Under the pieces are notes generated by a model. It was not told the origin of the DNA. It was given only the letters and a program-made list of their open reading frames with translations, and searched no databases. DNA of 64,000 nt, taken from contig JAOPHQ010004309.1 of assembly GCA_030340625.1 (NCBI GenBank), positions 56,001-120,000 on the forward strand. Reading direction: 5' to 3'. Positions 23,471 through 50,786 of the stretch are shown one piece after another (position 1 is the first letter of the stretch; the number at the start of each line of letters is the position of its first letter). The position numbers were made by a program, and so were the translations under genes. Origin of the DNA: Merluccius polli (taxonomy: Eukaryota; Chordata; Actinopteri; Gadiformes; Merlucciidae).

Positions 23471-23860
23471 TAGAAAAATAACCCGTAATTTTTTAGACAA
23501 ATTCCTATTAACATTGTTTTACTGTTTTTATCCGTAAATCGCCTACGGTTTTCTTCTGTTTAAGTAAAAACTGGCAAAAATCATTATTTTAACAGTTACA
23601 TGTTGTAACATTGACAAAATTGTATTGCTATTTGTATTACTGTTTTTTTGTGTTTAAACTACAGTAATCTGTTAATTTTACAAGTAAATATTATTATTTG
23701 AACATATTTTTACTTTAATATTAACAGTTTTCTTTGGTTCAGTATTTTTCAAAAAAATATTGTAACATAAACGTGGCTTTATGGTTTTACTATTTACAGG
23801 TTTTTTATGTCATGATTTCACAGGTTTTTACTGTTTATTTCACGGACATTTTTTACAGTG
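23471..23860. mobile_element. Right end of a CACTGTAAAA-type repeat element
   Basis: Rich in CAGTAAAAAC/GTTTTTACTG motifs and ending TTTTTTACAGTG at 23860, which is the inverse of the left terminus at 17192. Together they could be the two ends of one 6.7-kb element or of two solitary copies. Confidence 0.45.
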
Positions 23861-25490
23861 TGCTACAACTGACTATTGACTAATGTCTTCATTTGTGTAT
23901 TGCAGCTTTAAAAATATTCCAGTTATAAAATAAAGAAATCATTATAAAATATAAATAGTCCATGCAAAATATAAGACAGTGTTGGTTTCTGACGTATTCA
24001 TAAGCATTTCTATTGAACTATTCTAGCATTAGCCTAGCGAGGCTAGGGGCCAACAAAAATCTGCCAAAGGAGAGGGTGAAAGCCTTTTCACGGTTGGCTT
24101 TACAAGGGATTAAAGAAAAACCTATTAACCATGAACTGCAATAGCAAAACATCAGCTTGGTGGTGTAATGACGTGCAACTCTCTGACCCCTGCTGCCAAT
24201 CACCTCTGCTCTGCACTCCTGGAGATACACTTTTAGAGACTACTGTCATACATTTCACTGCCCTCTGGCCTTAGCGTTGTTAGGATCCTCTTTATAGGTG
24301 AAATGAAACTCAGTCGACTGTGCATTTAATTTACATTAATTAACTAAAGGTTTACATACATACAGAGGATTAGGTGTTTGCTGCAGTCTGACTACAGGGG
24401 AATCTTGCCTAATGTCGCATTACCATTCCCTGATGTCAATTGTCGCTTTATTTGAACGCTTATATATGGTTTCCTTTCGTTATCACACCATAAAACAGGA
24501 TGGTGTCAATGTTCATCTATTATCATATAGATATCATTATGCAACAGGGTCAGATCTCAGGATCTGTGCCAGAGACTGAGCATAAAGACTGATTAAACAA
24601 CAACCACTCTAATTATACAGACTTAAATCATTTTTACGTTGTAATTTAATGGATTTGCATTAAGGACTTATCTAATCCAATGTGGGACTGTAAAGAAGCT
24701 TTAATTATTCATGTTATTAATGTATTAACAATGTATTTATGGACTATATCATTTTTGAATTGACACGCGATTGTTTTTGTCTCATGGTTGTGTTATGGTT
24801 TCATCTTGCATATAATTCTTACATTTTTGAAACATTTCTGAAATAAATGTCTAGGAAACAATGTCTTTATTTTTTGTATTTTAGTATAACAAAATGTGTC
24901 TTTTATTTGAATAGTGTTAGGAATGTATATGACTATTTCTTGCAAACTCAAATCATATATGCCTTCCTACCTTCGCCCAGTCAAACACCAAGGCTTAATG
25001 TCTGGTCAAAGACAAAATGAATTATTAACCCAGTATCCTATAGGGTTATTAGCGATAACACGTCTCTCTTTGTGAAATATTACATATCAGCAGCATACAA
25101 GGAGCTGTACCCCTTATAGATAATATACATCCTCATCATGCACGCTTACCCAGCATGCCCTGAGACCTGGTGCACTGCACACAGACCACAAGAATTGCAT
25201 TTCATACGAATGTATTCCACAGAATAACACTGACACAGGCATTTAATATAGGTTTGGTCATCCAGCAGTGTGTGGTCCATTTTCTCTCTCTCTCGATCCA
25301 GCGCTGTTGTTGTTTTACTGGCTGCTGTAGGGAACCAAGGGTAGTGAGGTTTCTTTAAGTGCCAATCTCCCCTTCCCCTCATCATCCTCGGGGAGCCGGG
25401 CGTTGTGAGCCTTTAAGCTGAGGGACTAATTCAATTTGACCGGAGCAAGCTGCGCCAATTAAAAAAGACACATCATCCAACCTTGGGAGG
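23861..25490. other. Intergenic DNA, nothing recognisable
   Basis: AT-rich sequence without convincing genes, RNA genes or transposon ends. Confidence 0.5.
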
Positions 25491-26132
25491 GGCGGGGGGG
25501 GGGGGGGGGGGGGGGGGGGTGGGTTTCTGTACCACCAACACCTTTGCGACAGCATTCACTGCCCAGGAAAGGAAGGACGGAAGGACGGAAGGACAGAAGG
25601 GAAGGAGGAAAGAGCCAGCGTTTCTCCTCTGAGGCTAAAACCTTGACATTCCTCTCACATCGCCGCGGGGTCTATTTGAGGAAAGCTCCAGAAACCCAGT
25701 GGACGCGACGAAGGCATAGAAGGGCAGAAAAAAAAAACGTGAAATGAATCTCTCAGCAAAAAGGCTGTGCCTACGCCGCCGCATCTGCATCCACCCTGGT
25801 GCGTCTGACCTAGACTTGTTGTGAATGAGCGGGTCTGCGGACCAGCTGAGTGCGACTAACAAGTGGTTGCCATGCAGCAGGAAACTGTGCGTGTGTGTGC
25901 GCGCGCACGTGTGTGTGTGTGTGTGTGTGCGAGCTCCTGGAGTGAGAGATAGGCGAAGAGGAATGATAATGAGTAGGAGGCACCAAGTAGATGAGCATGA
26001 AGAGGAGAGCTAATTCTCGGAGAAGAATCACAGCTTGATCCCCACCCTCTCACCATCACCCACCACACACACACACACACACACCCCTCCCTGTATCTCT
26101 TCTGCGCAATCGATCTTCTCCTTGCGTGTGTG

Positions 26133-26199
<67 letters not shown>

Positions 26200-26247
26200 T
26201 CTCTCATTGTATCTGTTCTATTTGTTTTGGGTCTTCGTTTTGTGCAG
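25491..26247. other. Possible ctxn2 promoter/5' UTR region with microsatellites
   Basis: A G run (25494-25519) is followed by CpG-containing sequence at 25615-25830, then (GT)n, (CA)n and a (CT)n tract of about 75 bases (26133-26208). The CpG-rich part is the best local candidate for a ctxn2 upstream exon or promoter. This is inference from position only. Confidence 0.35.
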
Positions 26248-26373
26248 AAGCAGCACAAACACAATGGACAGCTCAATGGATATCGCCACTACGTGGGCTC
26301 AGACAACGGGGGAAGTGTGTGGCGGGGGGAGACGCTGAAGCAACAGGTGTATGAGGATGAAACGATAACAGTG
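26248..26373 (+). other. ctxn2: Candidate 5' untranslated exon of ctxn2
   Basis: A 126-base non-repetitive segment lies between an acceptor-like TTTTGTGCAG after a long (CT)n tract and a good donor, GTGAGT. It sits 1.4 kb upstream of the ctxn2 coding exon on the same strand. It contains a short upstream ATG frame (MDSSMDIATTWAQ...). No protein family is recognised, so a non-coding exon is the better guess. Confidence 0.35.
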
Positions 26374-26396
26374 GTGAGTACCCTGCGTCTCTCCGC

Positions 26397-26450
<54 letters not shown>

Positions 26451-26729
26451 CCCACCCCCCCCCCCCACCCCCCCTGCACAACCCGCCGCATCACACATTT
26501 CTCTCATTGCAGTCGCTCCCCCCTGTTGGCAGCATACCTCATCCCCGCCCTCCTCCTCCTCCTCCTCCTCCTCCTCCTCCTCCTCCTCCTCCTCCTCCTC
26601 CTCCTCCTCCTCCTCCTCCCTAGCCTTTCTCTCTCTCCCCTCACACATGCATGCAATGCCCGTGCACACTGTCTTCATACGTCTTCCTCCCTTGCAGTCT
26701 TCCCTGATCTCTCTTATTTTCTACCCACC

Positions 26730-26785
<56 letters not shown>

Positions 26786-27739
26786 CCTTCCACTCCTTCT
26801 GGCGTCAGCCACCTGCTGCTCAGACTCGTGTGAACAATTTGGAAGGACAAAATAAGGAAGCATCTCTGGCTTTATGACCACATTGTTGTCTCCGAGTTAT
26901 GATTTATTCGTCTCCATGGCTGCGTCTTCAAATGGATTTACACTCTTTGGCGGGCATCTGTTCACGTGCAACAGGTACACGGCGCTTTTCCTTTCCTAAC
27001 ATATGGTTCGCTGGATGTGACGCTTTGGTTCGTACCTTTAAAGCCTTGGCTTGCTTGGGTGTTTCGCAATGGACTATGTCGCGCGCATCACTGCAGTTCC
27101 TTAATAAGCTCCACTTAAAAAGGTGTGTATATGAGTAGGGGAGAAATGTGGTCGTACACCACTAAATGGGACACCGTTGCAGAGGTGTCTTTTTATTCGT
27201 TGCTTTGACTCAGCCTGTGTTTATGCAGTACCTCTCTCTCCCCTTTTCTGCCCGCGGTCCTTCGGTTTATTTCACTTATTTGTGGTACTCGCAAAGGAGA
27301 GAACCACAGAGGGACAAACCGGGACACGCGTTTGACACCGTAGTCAAGGGAGGCTATTTTTAGATAACAGCTATCTGCTTTGCATTATCAGCTCACCTGA
27401 CAGTGTTTATTGTGTATGTATCACCTCTATACATATCCCCATCCTTCCTCTCCTGCTGTCTTGCAGTGTATAAGCTCATCTCACAGTGTTTATTGTGTCT
27501 ATACCTCTTTTATACATATTCCCATCCCTCCTCTCCTGCTGTCTGCAGTGTATAAGCGGCGAGAGAACCCGCAAAACTACACTCATTCTATATAAATAAA
27601 TGTTATCTATATTATCAAGACAACATACATATGAATCCATACATATTATATACATGTGACAATACAATATATATATATATATATATACTGTATATAATAA
27701 CATAAAAGAATATTTATATATATTACTGTCCTGTCCCAG
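26374..27739. repeat. Microsatellite-rich interval upstream of ctxn2
   Basis: (CT)n at 26399-26444, a C run to about 26475, (CCT)n at 26549-26619, (CA)n at 26731-26782, and (AT)n at 27667-27688. A duplicated unit (TACATATCCCCATCC-like, with CTCTCCTGCTGTCT) occurs at about 27430 and 27510. Very long open frames across 26.0-26.9 kb come from these repeats. Confidence 0.8.
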
Positions 27740-27808
27740 GTAGCATGCAGATGTCTACGTGCCTGAGCCAATCAGAGGAGACATGAGGCGTGCGGATGTG
27801 GGTTTACC

Positions 27809-28054
27809 ATGTGCAGCGTCCACTACAACCACTCCCTGTCTGCCATGAGCGGGAACGACATGATGGCGCACTCGCTGACTCTGGAGCAGAAGACGGCGTT
27901 TGCCTTCGTGGGCATGCTGCTGGTCTTCCTGGGCCTGTTGATCGTCAGGTGCTTCAGGATCCTGCTGGACCCTTACAGCAGCATGCCGTCGTCCAACTGG
28001 GCCGACGGCATCGAGGGGCTGGAGAAGGGGACGTTTGAGTACGCCCTCACCTAA
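27809..28054 (+). CDS. ctxn2: Cortexin-2
   Basis: Small single-pass membrane protein of 81 aa, the same length as human CTXN2; cortexins are mainly neuronal. The CDS sits in one exon whose acceptor (CTGTCCTGTCCCAG) ends at 27739. Residues about 28-50 (AFAFVGMLLVFLGLLIVRCF) form the membrane segment, preceded by the conserved SLTLEQKT. It is followed by the family hallmark ILLDPYSSMPSS and a C-terminus KGTFEYALT. The start ATG at 27809 gives the family length, and a later in-frame Met (SAMSGND) is also possible. A further AATAAA at 29729-29734 could be its poly(A) signal. Confidence 0.95.
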   Translation: MCSVHYNHSLSAMSGNDMMAHSLTLEQKTAFAFVGMLLVFLGLLIVRCFRILLDPYSSMPSSNWADGIEGLEKGTFEYALT

Positions 28055-28086
28055 CGCACGGGGGACACGCCGGACTAGATGGGATT

Positions 28087-28130
<44 letters not shown>

Positions 28131-29545
28131 GAAAGACAACAACAACAACAACAACAACAACAGTTGTACATACATACATACATACATACATACATACATA
28201 CATACATACATACATACATACATGCATACATGCAAACACTTGCACAAATGTGTTTGTGTGTACACATATACACAAACAAGTTAACCTACAGCCCTGAAGA
28301 GCTGTGGTGCCTCACACCCGAACATCGAAATCCTTTCTTCCTCCCTCTCTCTCTCTCTCCCTCTCCCTCTCCCTCTCCCTCTCCCTCTCTCTCTCTGCGA
28401 TGGACTTCCAAGCCTATAGAGACGTGTATGTAGTTCATCGTGTGCACACTGTTAGCTCAGCGCCAATGTAGAGCCGACCCACGTTATGCTGTATGTGACC
28501 ATGTGATTCGCTGTCGCGTGCCTGACCAAAATGATGACGGGGCGGCCGCCGTGTCTTCAGACGATCTGCCATTCTGCCTGTAAGCGTGCGGTATTCCTTC
28601 CTTCTTTCTTTTTTTCTTACATGACTTTTAGCTGGGAAACTCACACTCACAACCCCCCCCCCCCCCCCCCTCCCCACACACACACACACGCACACACACA
28701 CACACACACACCATCATGTTGAATGTCTAGACGAAACTATGGCAACAGGATGGACTCAGGAGGGCTCAGGTGGAGAATCAGGTTGCCAAGGGATCATTCA
28801 GACATAGTTTGAAGTCTCAGGGACAAGATGCATGTTGCAGAGGAAGAACATGCAAACGGAACGAGTTCACTGCACACAAATGTATTATATGGAAGGATAC
28901 AGGGTATTATGTTTTACCGGCCGAGGCCAATCTGTGGTGGTGGTGAATTCAAAGTAGCGCGGTAATGCTGTGTGTGCAGATTGGTCTTGTCCTCCTTCTT
29001 TTTACGTGTCATGCAGTAAAGAGGCAACTGGTCAAACTGTGATTTACATACGATGTTGCTGTTTTGAATGAATGCAAAAACAACTCTGAGAGTTTGTGCT
29101 GCTGCTGTGAGTGGTTGACTGCGCCAGTTAACAACGTCCGAGTCAAAGATACATTTATGTGAACCTGTTTATTTTTTACAATACTTGTCTTATGAAGACA
29201 TATAGTAATTTCAAACAAAAAGTAGAACAGAAAACCTGGGATGTATTCTAAGGCCTGTGTGTGAAAGGGAATGTGTTTTTGGAACCAGGGGGGAATGACT
29301 GTGACCTCAGATACTAATGACATGGAGAAAGGTTCGCCTTTTCCTTAAGGACAGAAGTCGCCAAGGCTGTACAGAGACTTTAGAAATGACTGACTGGTCA
29401 TACTTTTGATTGATACTCTTCACTATTATTACAGTCTACACTTCCTCCTTAGTGCTACGAAATCTGCCTTACTGTGACCTTCAATGGGATTATGTGCCTT
29501 CATCTAGATACATTAGTCACCTGTTTGCTAGGTTGTATGCATTTT

Positions 29546-29637
<92 letters not shown>

Positions 29638-29994
29638 ATCACATCATGATGACCAGTCTCTTGGCCTGTTGCATTCACAGCTGGTGGTAGAGATATGTCA
29701 CTGATATAGATTTGATTCAATCATGTGAAATAAATCAAATTTGTTCATTTTAAAAATTGCCCGTCAAGTCTGCAGTTTTTGTGTCACTGCATTGTGGAAA
29801 TGGAAATAATAATTGAAATTGAGAAAGAACGAGGAAGAGTGTGAAGGTTGAGCAGACACCGAATGTGACAAGGTGTCTAAGACAAATTTCAGGTCAAAGC
29901 AAATAGCAGATGCCAAGAAATCTTTCCTCTCAAGAGAAAATGACAAAGCTTTTTTCTTTTTGACCAACCTCTCTGTGGCAGCGGAGAGAGAGAC

Positions 29995-30027
<33 letters not shown>

Positions 30028-30159
30028 TGTATGTATGTATGTATGTATGTATGCATGTATGTATGTATGTATGTATGTATGTATGTATGTATGTATGTAT
30101 GTATGTATGTATGTATGCATGTATGTATGTATGTATGTATGGATGGATGGATGGATGGA

Positions 30160-30227
<68 letters not shown>

Positions 30228-30250
30228 TATACCCTTGTATATATGTAAGT
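28055..30250. repeat. ctxn2 downstream region: dense microsatellites
   Basis: (AT)n 28090-28127, (CAA)n 28136-28162, (CATA)n 28166-28222, CTCTCC tract 28345-28397, C run then (CA)n 28653-28710, (GT)n 29548-29638, (GTAT)n 29996-30141 running into (GGAT)n, (GT)n and (AT)n to about 30223. The remaining sequence may be ctxn2 3' UTR up to about 29750. Confidence 0.85.
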
Positions 30251-32933
30251 CAAAAGTCAAAAACAGACCCATTTGCTTAACTTTAAAAGCGTTTTTGTTA
30301 GCGTGTGTGGTTAAGATTAGTATTTACCTTGCCTTTTAAAAAAGACAGCATATGGGGCTAGTGGCGTGTGCAAGCAGTGTATAGAGAAAAGCAGACGTTC
30401 GTTGGGCAGCAGGCATGTATTCATTCATCACAAAACTGAAACAGTTTTCCTTATAAGGCAGGGCTTTTTCTTTGAAGCCACTGCACCACTTCCCCTGGGT
30501 CCCCCGCACACAACCATCGTTATTGCGCCACTAGCGCTCATATCTCCTTCGATCTCACCTATGTCCCACCTTTGTTACCTATGTCCCATCCTTATCACAT
30601 TCCTATTTTTAGAGCCAAATCCCTAGTCACCCTAACCACACATTATATGACAGACAATAAAAGTCTTTCATTCAAAGTTTAGCAAATTAGCTAGCTTTCG
30701 ATTGGATTTTTTACATATTTCCTGAATGCCACAGTGACCAGCATATCTATGCATATCTATCTATATCTATCGGCCATTTTCAAACACCACACATTACAAC
30801 ATATTCCCACGCTACCAATGACACCTGCATAGGAGGAATGTATGTCTTGCATAAACTAGAGAGTGATTAGTAGGCTATCAACTCAAAACCCCTAGGCCTA
30901 AATTTGCAACAAATGATACATGCATTATAACACATGTTATTACACAAACATTATTACACACATCATTTTACATCCTTATAACTTTTAATGTAAATATATA
31001 TATATTTTTACATATTTAATACATATTTAATGTTACATTGTGAATACCATAGCAAGAACAGAGAGCAGTTATGTGAGTGTATCCTCCACACATCACTATT
31101 GGTGTGTCTAAAACAGCCGGATCAAGAGTCCAAGAGTCCATGAGCAGAGCTCTGCTTTTAGGGCCAATCCACGCAATACACTTTTAACAATGGCACATCA
31201 TAAATATTCCCAATTATGTGGTCTTTGGACCTGATAGCCACTGTCAAGATAAGTCCAAATCCTTGTTTCAGTTAAAAGGTATGCTACAAGAGTCTACAGG
31301 CTAATTCTACTACAGTATGGCTTATTCTCTAACAGTGTTGTGTTAGCATTGGAGAATATAGAAATATAATTTCTTAATTACTTGAAATTACCTTTATTTA
31401 AGTGAATGCCATTCATTGAAATAAATATCCTCAAAAAATATTTCTATGTGGTTGTTTTATGGGGTTCTGTCAAGTTTTGTCTGGACGGTACTGGACGATT
31501 ACTGGAGGGTAATGTCTGGACACCAAGTTAAATCTTGACAGAAGCTGCCAGAGACTTGAGACCTTGCTTTAGACAGAAAGGGATTTTGAATGCACTTACC
31601 ACTATGCTTCAGCACACACAATTTGTCAATGATTAACAACAATATATATTTTTGTATTTTTAATTGTTGATTAGTGTAATGATTACACGCATTTATTAGA
31701 ACAATCACTGAGGAAATAATTGATTTAAATGATATAACAATCCAATACACTAACTATTAATATCTATTGATTGGATTCAAAGGTTTTGTATCACTGTATG
31801 ACATCATGATAATGATATCCATAATGGTGTTTCATAAGTTAACAGAAGACTGAAAATACAGTTGCGTAGTATTGCGTCCATCAATCTATAAGATAGTGTT
31901 CTCCTCATAATAATCATGTCAATTACTTATCTTGCAATTGCTATCACTTGCCTGTTACATGTATTTCTCAACTGTCCCTGTTGAATGATGATTTAGTCCA
32001 TTCTGTCACTCATGTAGATGTACAGAATAAAGTTAATTCAAAAGTTATAATTCTGGTTTGAGGGAAGCAGTAATGCTTGAATTAAACTGAATTATTCCTC
32101 AATTGAATTACCAATATATGTAAAAATGTAATTAGAATGTAATACATTCAAATCAAATCTATTGATTTGCAAATTTGAAGCAAAAAATAATGTCCAAACA
32201 TATTAGGCTTGTTAAACAGGCAACATGAGTATAAGGGCAGCAGAATACAATATTCAATATTCAGTTATATGAAGCACAAAAAAATATGTGTTTTTTCTTG
32301 GTTTATGATCATGTAAAATCACCAGTGGGCCCCAGTGACCCAGAGAGCCTTCTGTGTCTCCTCACCACGTGTCAGAAGTGTAAGAGCAGTGTTGATGGCA
32401 GTTTCAAAGTGGGCGTAAAGAGTGGATGCCATTAAAAGTAACTAGGACTATATGTTATTGTTTTTTCATTTTGGCACCATATCCAAAAATAAAATCACAA
32501 TCGGAAGGTTGTAAAAGATATGTATGATACACTATGACAGGAGTAAATATGACAACACATCCCATAGTGGAATCTTTTTACACAGCTATGGCTCAAGGTA
32601 TTTACCACATAATGACTGTAAAGTAGTATCTGATAAGCACTTGGCCATTCATGACCTTTTTTAATGCACAACATTTTTCATATTTTGTACACAGGCAAGG
32701 TCAAATGAAATGTCATTGTGCCACCCCTTGCCTGCAATATAAATCACTGCTGTGCATCAGTAATAAGGAAGTTTACCTGTTAAGTGGTTCTTTTAAAGGC
32801 ACTTAAGAAGTCAGGTGGCTGGAGAGAAATGCCTCCAGCGTGTTCCTGTGAAGTACCGTTTTCTATTAACTCATTTTCTCCCTTTATAGCCATACCTGCG
32901 GTAACCAGTCAACACTTTATAATTATTATTATA

Positions 32934-32984
<51 letters not shown>

Positions 32985-33106
32985 AGGATGATTAGGATGA
33001 TTAGGATGATTAGGATGATTATTGTTATTATTTTTATAGTAGTTGAGTTATACTTGTATAATACTTACACTTATATAATTTAATATAACTTAATGTGCAT
33101 ATAGTA

Positions 33107-33173
<67 letters not shown>

Positions 33174-33530
33174 TGTTGTAGTAGTTGTTGTCATCGTGGC
33201 TGTTGTCATAATCAGAGTGAGAGCCAACTTGACAACTTTTATTGTCCCCGTCTCTGGGACAGGACGTTCACACATTTTAGAACGCATGACTAAACAACTT
33301 CAACCTTGAAACTTTTCCTGTGTGCTGATGCTTTGTCACATTTTTTCCTTATTTGTAAACTTCCACTTGAGTTATCATATGGTGATTCATCTGAAGGAAG
33401 ATCAGAAGGAAAGCCATAAAATGCCACCAGAGAACAACATGTGCTCCTGCTATGCACTTCAGACAATAATATTAGTGATCAGTTCTACAAAGCCCAAGCA
33501 ATGAGCGCCTTTATCTCCCCTCGGCGTTTA
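30251..33530. other. AT-rich intergenic DNA before slc12a1
   Basis: No genes seen. Repeats: (GAT)n 32935-32982 with AGGATGATT extension to about 33020, and (TAA)n 33104-33170. Confidence 0.6.
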
Positions 33531-33537
33531 TGACTCG

Positions 33538-33550
33538 GTTAATCGTTAAG
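33538..33550 (+). promoter_or_regulatory. slc12a1: HNF1-like site upstream of slc12a1
   Basis: GTTAATCGTTAAG is a near match to the palindromic HNF1 consensus GTTAATNATTAAC. It lies 136 bases before the TATA motif. HNF1-type factors control many kidney epithelial genes, so a role in renal expression is plausible but untested. Confidence 0.5.
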
Positions 33551-33673
33551 CAATGCCTTTGTGTCCCCTTGGATGAAGCAAGGACATATTTGACACCCCT
33601 CATTCAACTTTCCCAGGGTTGACCCACGACTGACCAATAGCTGACTGCCATTATATGGCCCCGTTAGGCAGGG

Positions 33674-33680
33674 TATAAAG
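33674..33680 (+). promoter_or_regulatory. slc12a1: TATA box of slc12a1
   Basis: TATAAAG, followed about 30 bases on by a plausible start region near 33704. This leaves a 5' leader of roughly 200 bases to the ATG at 33905. It is the only TATA-like motif close upstream. Confidence 0.6.
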
Positions 33681-33904
33681 GGGGGATCATCACAGCCAAG
33701 ACTCCACAGGAGAGCCTCAGAGTGATAGCATCAATAGGTTCAGGTTCGTCACGCGTCGGTAGTCTCAGTCAAGTCGTCCAAGTTGTATCCGTGTATGAGA
33801 ATAACAACGCCAGGTTCCATCTAGTTTGGCGGATCTCACTGGAGGAGTAGAGAGCAGTGCTGCTTCTATCCGGCTGGCATTGAGACACATCTCAGGCCTC
33901 TCTG

Positions 33905-48501
<14,597 letters not shown>

Positions 48502-49405
48502 GCACCTCATGAGGGGGAGGGGACCAGACGCCTTTTCCTAAAATAATCATTTTAAAAAGGACATTGCGGTCTGTGTTATTGTAAGGGACCTTGTGCCAGA
48601 ATAGGCTCACATTGAGGAAAGATTTAGCAACATGACATTAGTTTGATGAACAGTGTGGTGTACATCTATGGAGTGGTCGGCTATCTGAATGCATGGATTA
48701 TGTTTCAATGCTTACAAAGTAGGCAAATGGAGATCAAGTGTTGGTAATGCGTTTTTCCCCCTAGCAAGGTCCACAATGTTTTATAACAATGAGTCTAATG
48801 GACAATCCAGACACACCAGTGCATGGAGCTGGTTGGCTGAAAGGCAGGTCACTGCTTTGGAGACTTGTTGAAACTGTAAAATAAGAGCATTAACATATAT
48901 AGAATATATCAACAGGTTTAGTATTTTTTTATAGTAAAGAATGGCTATGGAAAAGATTTACTCACGGGTGTTGGGTATATTATGATTTCAGTCATTTAAA
49001 CATACATATGAAGTTTGTGCATTTGACATGTTGCTGTATTATAAAGCGGTTTATTTCATATAACTATTTCAATATTTAAAAGGGTATTAGTTTTGTGGTA
49101 ATAGCCTAGTAACACACTGGAAATTGCTTAATCGTCTGTATATTTTAATGCAGAATTGTATGGCTTATCGTCTTATTAAATGTATTATTGTGATCACTCG
49201 ATTTAAAGAATTATTAAAATACTGACTTCTTGTTGTTGTAGCCTACTCATCATTTCATAGATGATTAAATGGACCATAGTTAGTACCTTAGATGGACACA
49301 CATACATATAAAAGGAATGGGCTCGTATTTTGTAGGATAAATAATAACTACACATTATTGTATGATATGTATAAGATATGTTTGGTGTATGCAACGGTAC
49401 TTATT
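48502..49405. other. slc12a1 3' flank
   Basis: Probable 3' UTR. No AATAAA was found close by; ATTAAA at 49175-49180 is the best candidate signal. No other gene is seen. Confidence 0.45.
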
Positions 49406-49940
49406 ATACCATGGCCCGGTGAATACTCGATTCTGATTGGCTGAAGAGGTGTTGTTTATTAAGCAGCCTTATCACCGGTCTAAAAATGAATGCACTAAAA
49501 ACGAAACGTTAGTAACTGTCAACCTGTCAACTTGGACCGGACTCGGACGGGACTACGTTTAGAAAGCTTCCCCGTTGCCATGTCGTTACTAAGGTCGTCT
49601 CTATTTACTGGAGTAACGTTGCCATGTCGTTACTAAGATCGTCTCTATTTACTGGAGTAAGAAGGTAACGTTGCCATGTTGTTACTAAGATCGTCTCTAT
49701 TTACTGGAGTAATAAGGTAACGTTGCCATGTCGTTACTAAGGTCATCTATATTTACTGGAGTAATAAGTTAACGTTGCCATGTCGTTACTAAGGTCATCT
49801 ATATTTACTGGAGTAATAAGATAACGTTGCCATGGTGTTACTAAGATCGTCTCTATTTAGGCCTACTGGAGTAATAAGGTAACGTCCGCATTCCATATGA
49901 ATCTCATGTTAACTGACATTAGGCATTAGTCAGACCCATA
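49406..49940. mobile_element. Second ACCATGG-type element with a 52-bp tandem array
   Basis: Opens ATACCATGGCCCGGTGAATA and CTCGATTCTGATTGGCTG, the reverse complement of the right end of the element at 45952-47164. It contains six copies of a 52-base unit (CGTTGCCATGTCGTTACTAA...) starting at 49573, 49617, 49669, 49721, 49773 and 49825. A segment resembling the other element's start (ATTAGTCAGACCC) lies near 49926. Confidence 0.6.
49573..49884. repeat. 52-bp tandem repeat, six copies
   Basis: Units contain GTTACTAAGRTCRTCTMTAT and TTTACTGGAGTAATAAGGTA. The first copy is 44 bases and the last carries a 6-base insertion. The related element in slc12a1 holds a single unit in reverse (CTCCAGTAAATAGGACGG). 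Confidence 0.92.
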
Positions 49941-50319
49941 TATTTCTCTGGTCATTTGCCGTTTGTTTCCAGGAACACATAAAAAAGTAGTGCGAGCTAA
50001 AAGTTGTAATTTTGAGACAGAATTACCCCAAAATATGAATCAACATGTATCGCACGCATCGAAAAAAACGACGCACTTGGCGGAGGGAGGAGGTCCTTAG
50101 CCCCCCGCGTCGCGCATTATCTGTCTATACGTGCACACCTCGTCGCGGATCATCCCTTACATTACACTACACCTGTCCACCATGCGGTAACCGACCTACA
50201 ACACCTCCCTCAGGTGAGGGCGCAGAGTGAGACCGCTGCTTCCCGGAGCAGAGAGAGCCGTCCGCAGCCCCCGTACCCCGGGGTCGGAGCCGCCGTGCTG
50301 AACCCTAGCCTGAACAATA

Positions 50320-50437
50320 ATGATGCTACTGGTTAGCAGACAAATGGGCCGCAGACTACTTGGTTATTCGTGTTTGGACTCAGCCCTGTGTGCCGTGCAG
50401 ACGAGGACGTGTGACATGTCGACCCGAGACGAAGACG
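50320..50437 (+). CDS. dut: Candidate alternative first exon for mitochondrial dUTPase
   Basis: An ATG opens 39 codons rich in Arg, Leu and Ser with few acids (MMLLVSRQMGRRLLGYSCL...), typical of a mitochondrial presequence. It ends in TRDED plus one base at a GTGAGC donor. Joining to the acceptor-like CGCCGCAG at 51855-51862 inside the known dut first exon is in phase (G|AC = Asp). It would give DED-D-ACVSPSKRSK. Human DUT makes nuclear and mitochondrial forms from alternative 5' exons. The region is GC-rich like a promoter. The acceptor's pyrimidine tract is weak. Confidence 0.55.
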
Positions 50438-50786
50438 GTGAGCACGGTACAGTCCTGTCCTGGTGGCATGCCAGAAAAAGGACCTTCTTTTCAGAGTCAT
50501 ACACTTGTTTAATTGTTTACTTGTTTGTCTTTTGGTAGCCCTCTTTTGCTGTCGTCGCAATGCCATTGTGTCACACAAATGTGACCTGGAGACGTTTATC
50601 GTCATCATGTACTTAACGTGGTTTAGCGTATTGGTAATGCACTGGGTTAGTGTTGTTGTGCTGGTTGAACTGAAGCGATAAACAGACATTTTGTATCCCA
50701 CGTCATCTCGCGGGAGGAAGGGGCCAAAACAGGAAGTGATGTAATAGTCTACTCCCTCTTCAACGATGTTTTCTGGCAGTTTGCAT

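Noticed and set aside
26035..26877. A 280-codon plus-strand open frame rich in Ser/Leu/His-Thr
   Set aside because: It is translation of (CT)n, (CCT)n and (CA)n repeats, with no domain.
29873..30280. Overlapping open frames of Met-Tyr-Val-Cys and His-Thr-Tyr-Ile repeats on both strands
   Set aside because: They come from the (GTAT)n microsatellite.
49573..49884. Regular direct repeats resembling a CRISPR array
   Set aside because: The units are contiguous with no unique spacers, in a vertebrate genome; they are an ordinary tandem repeat.
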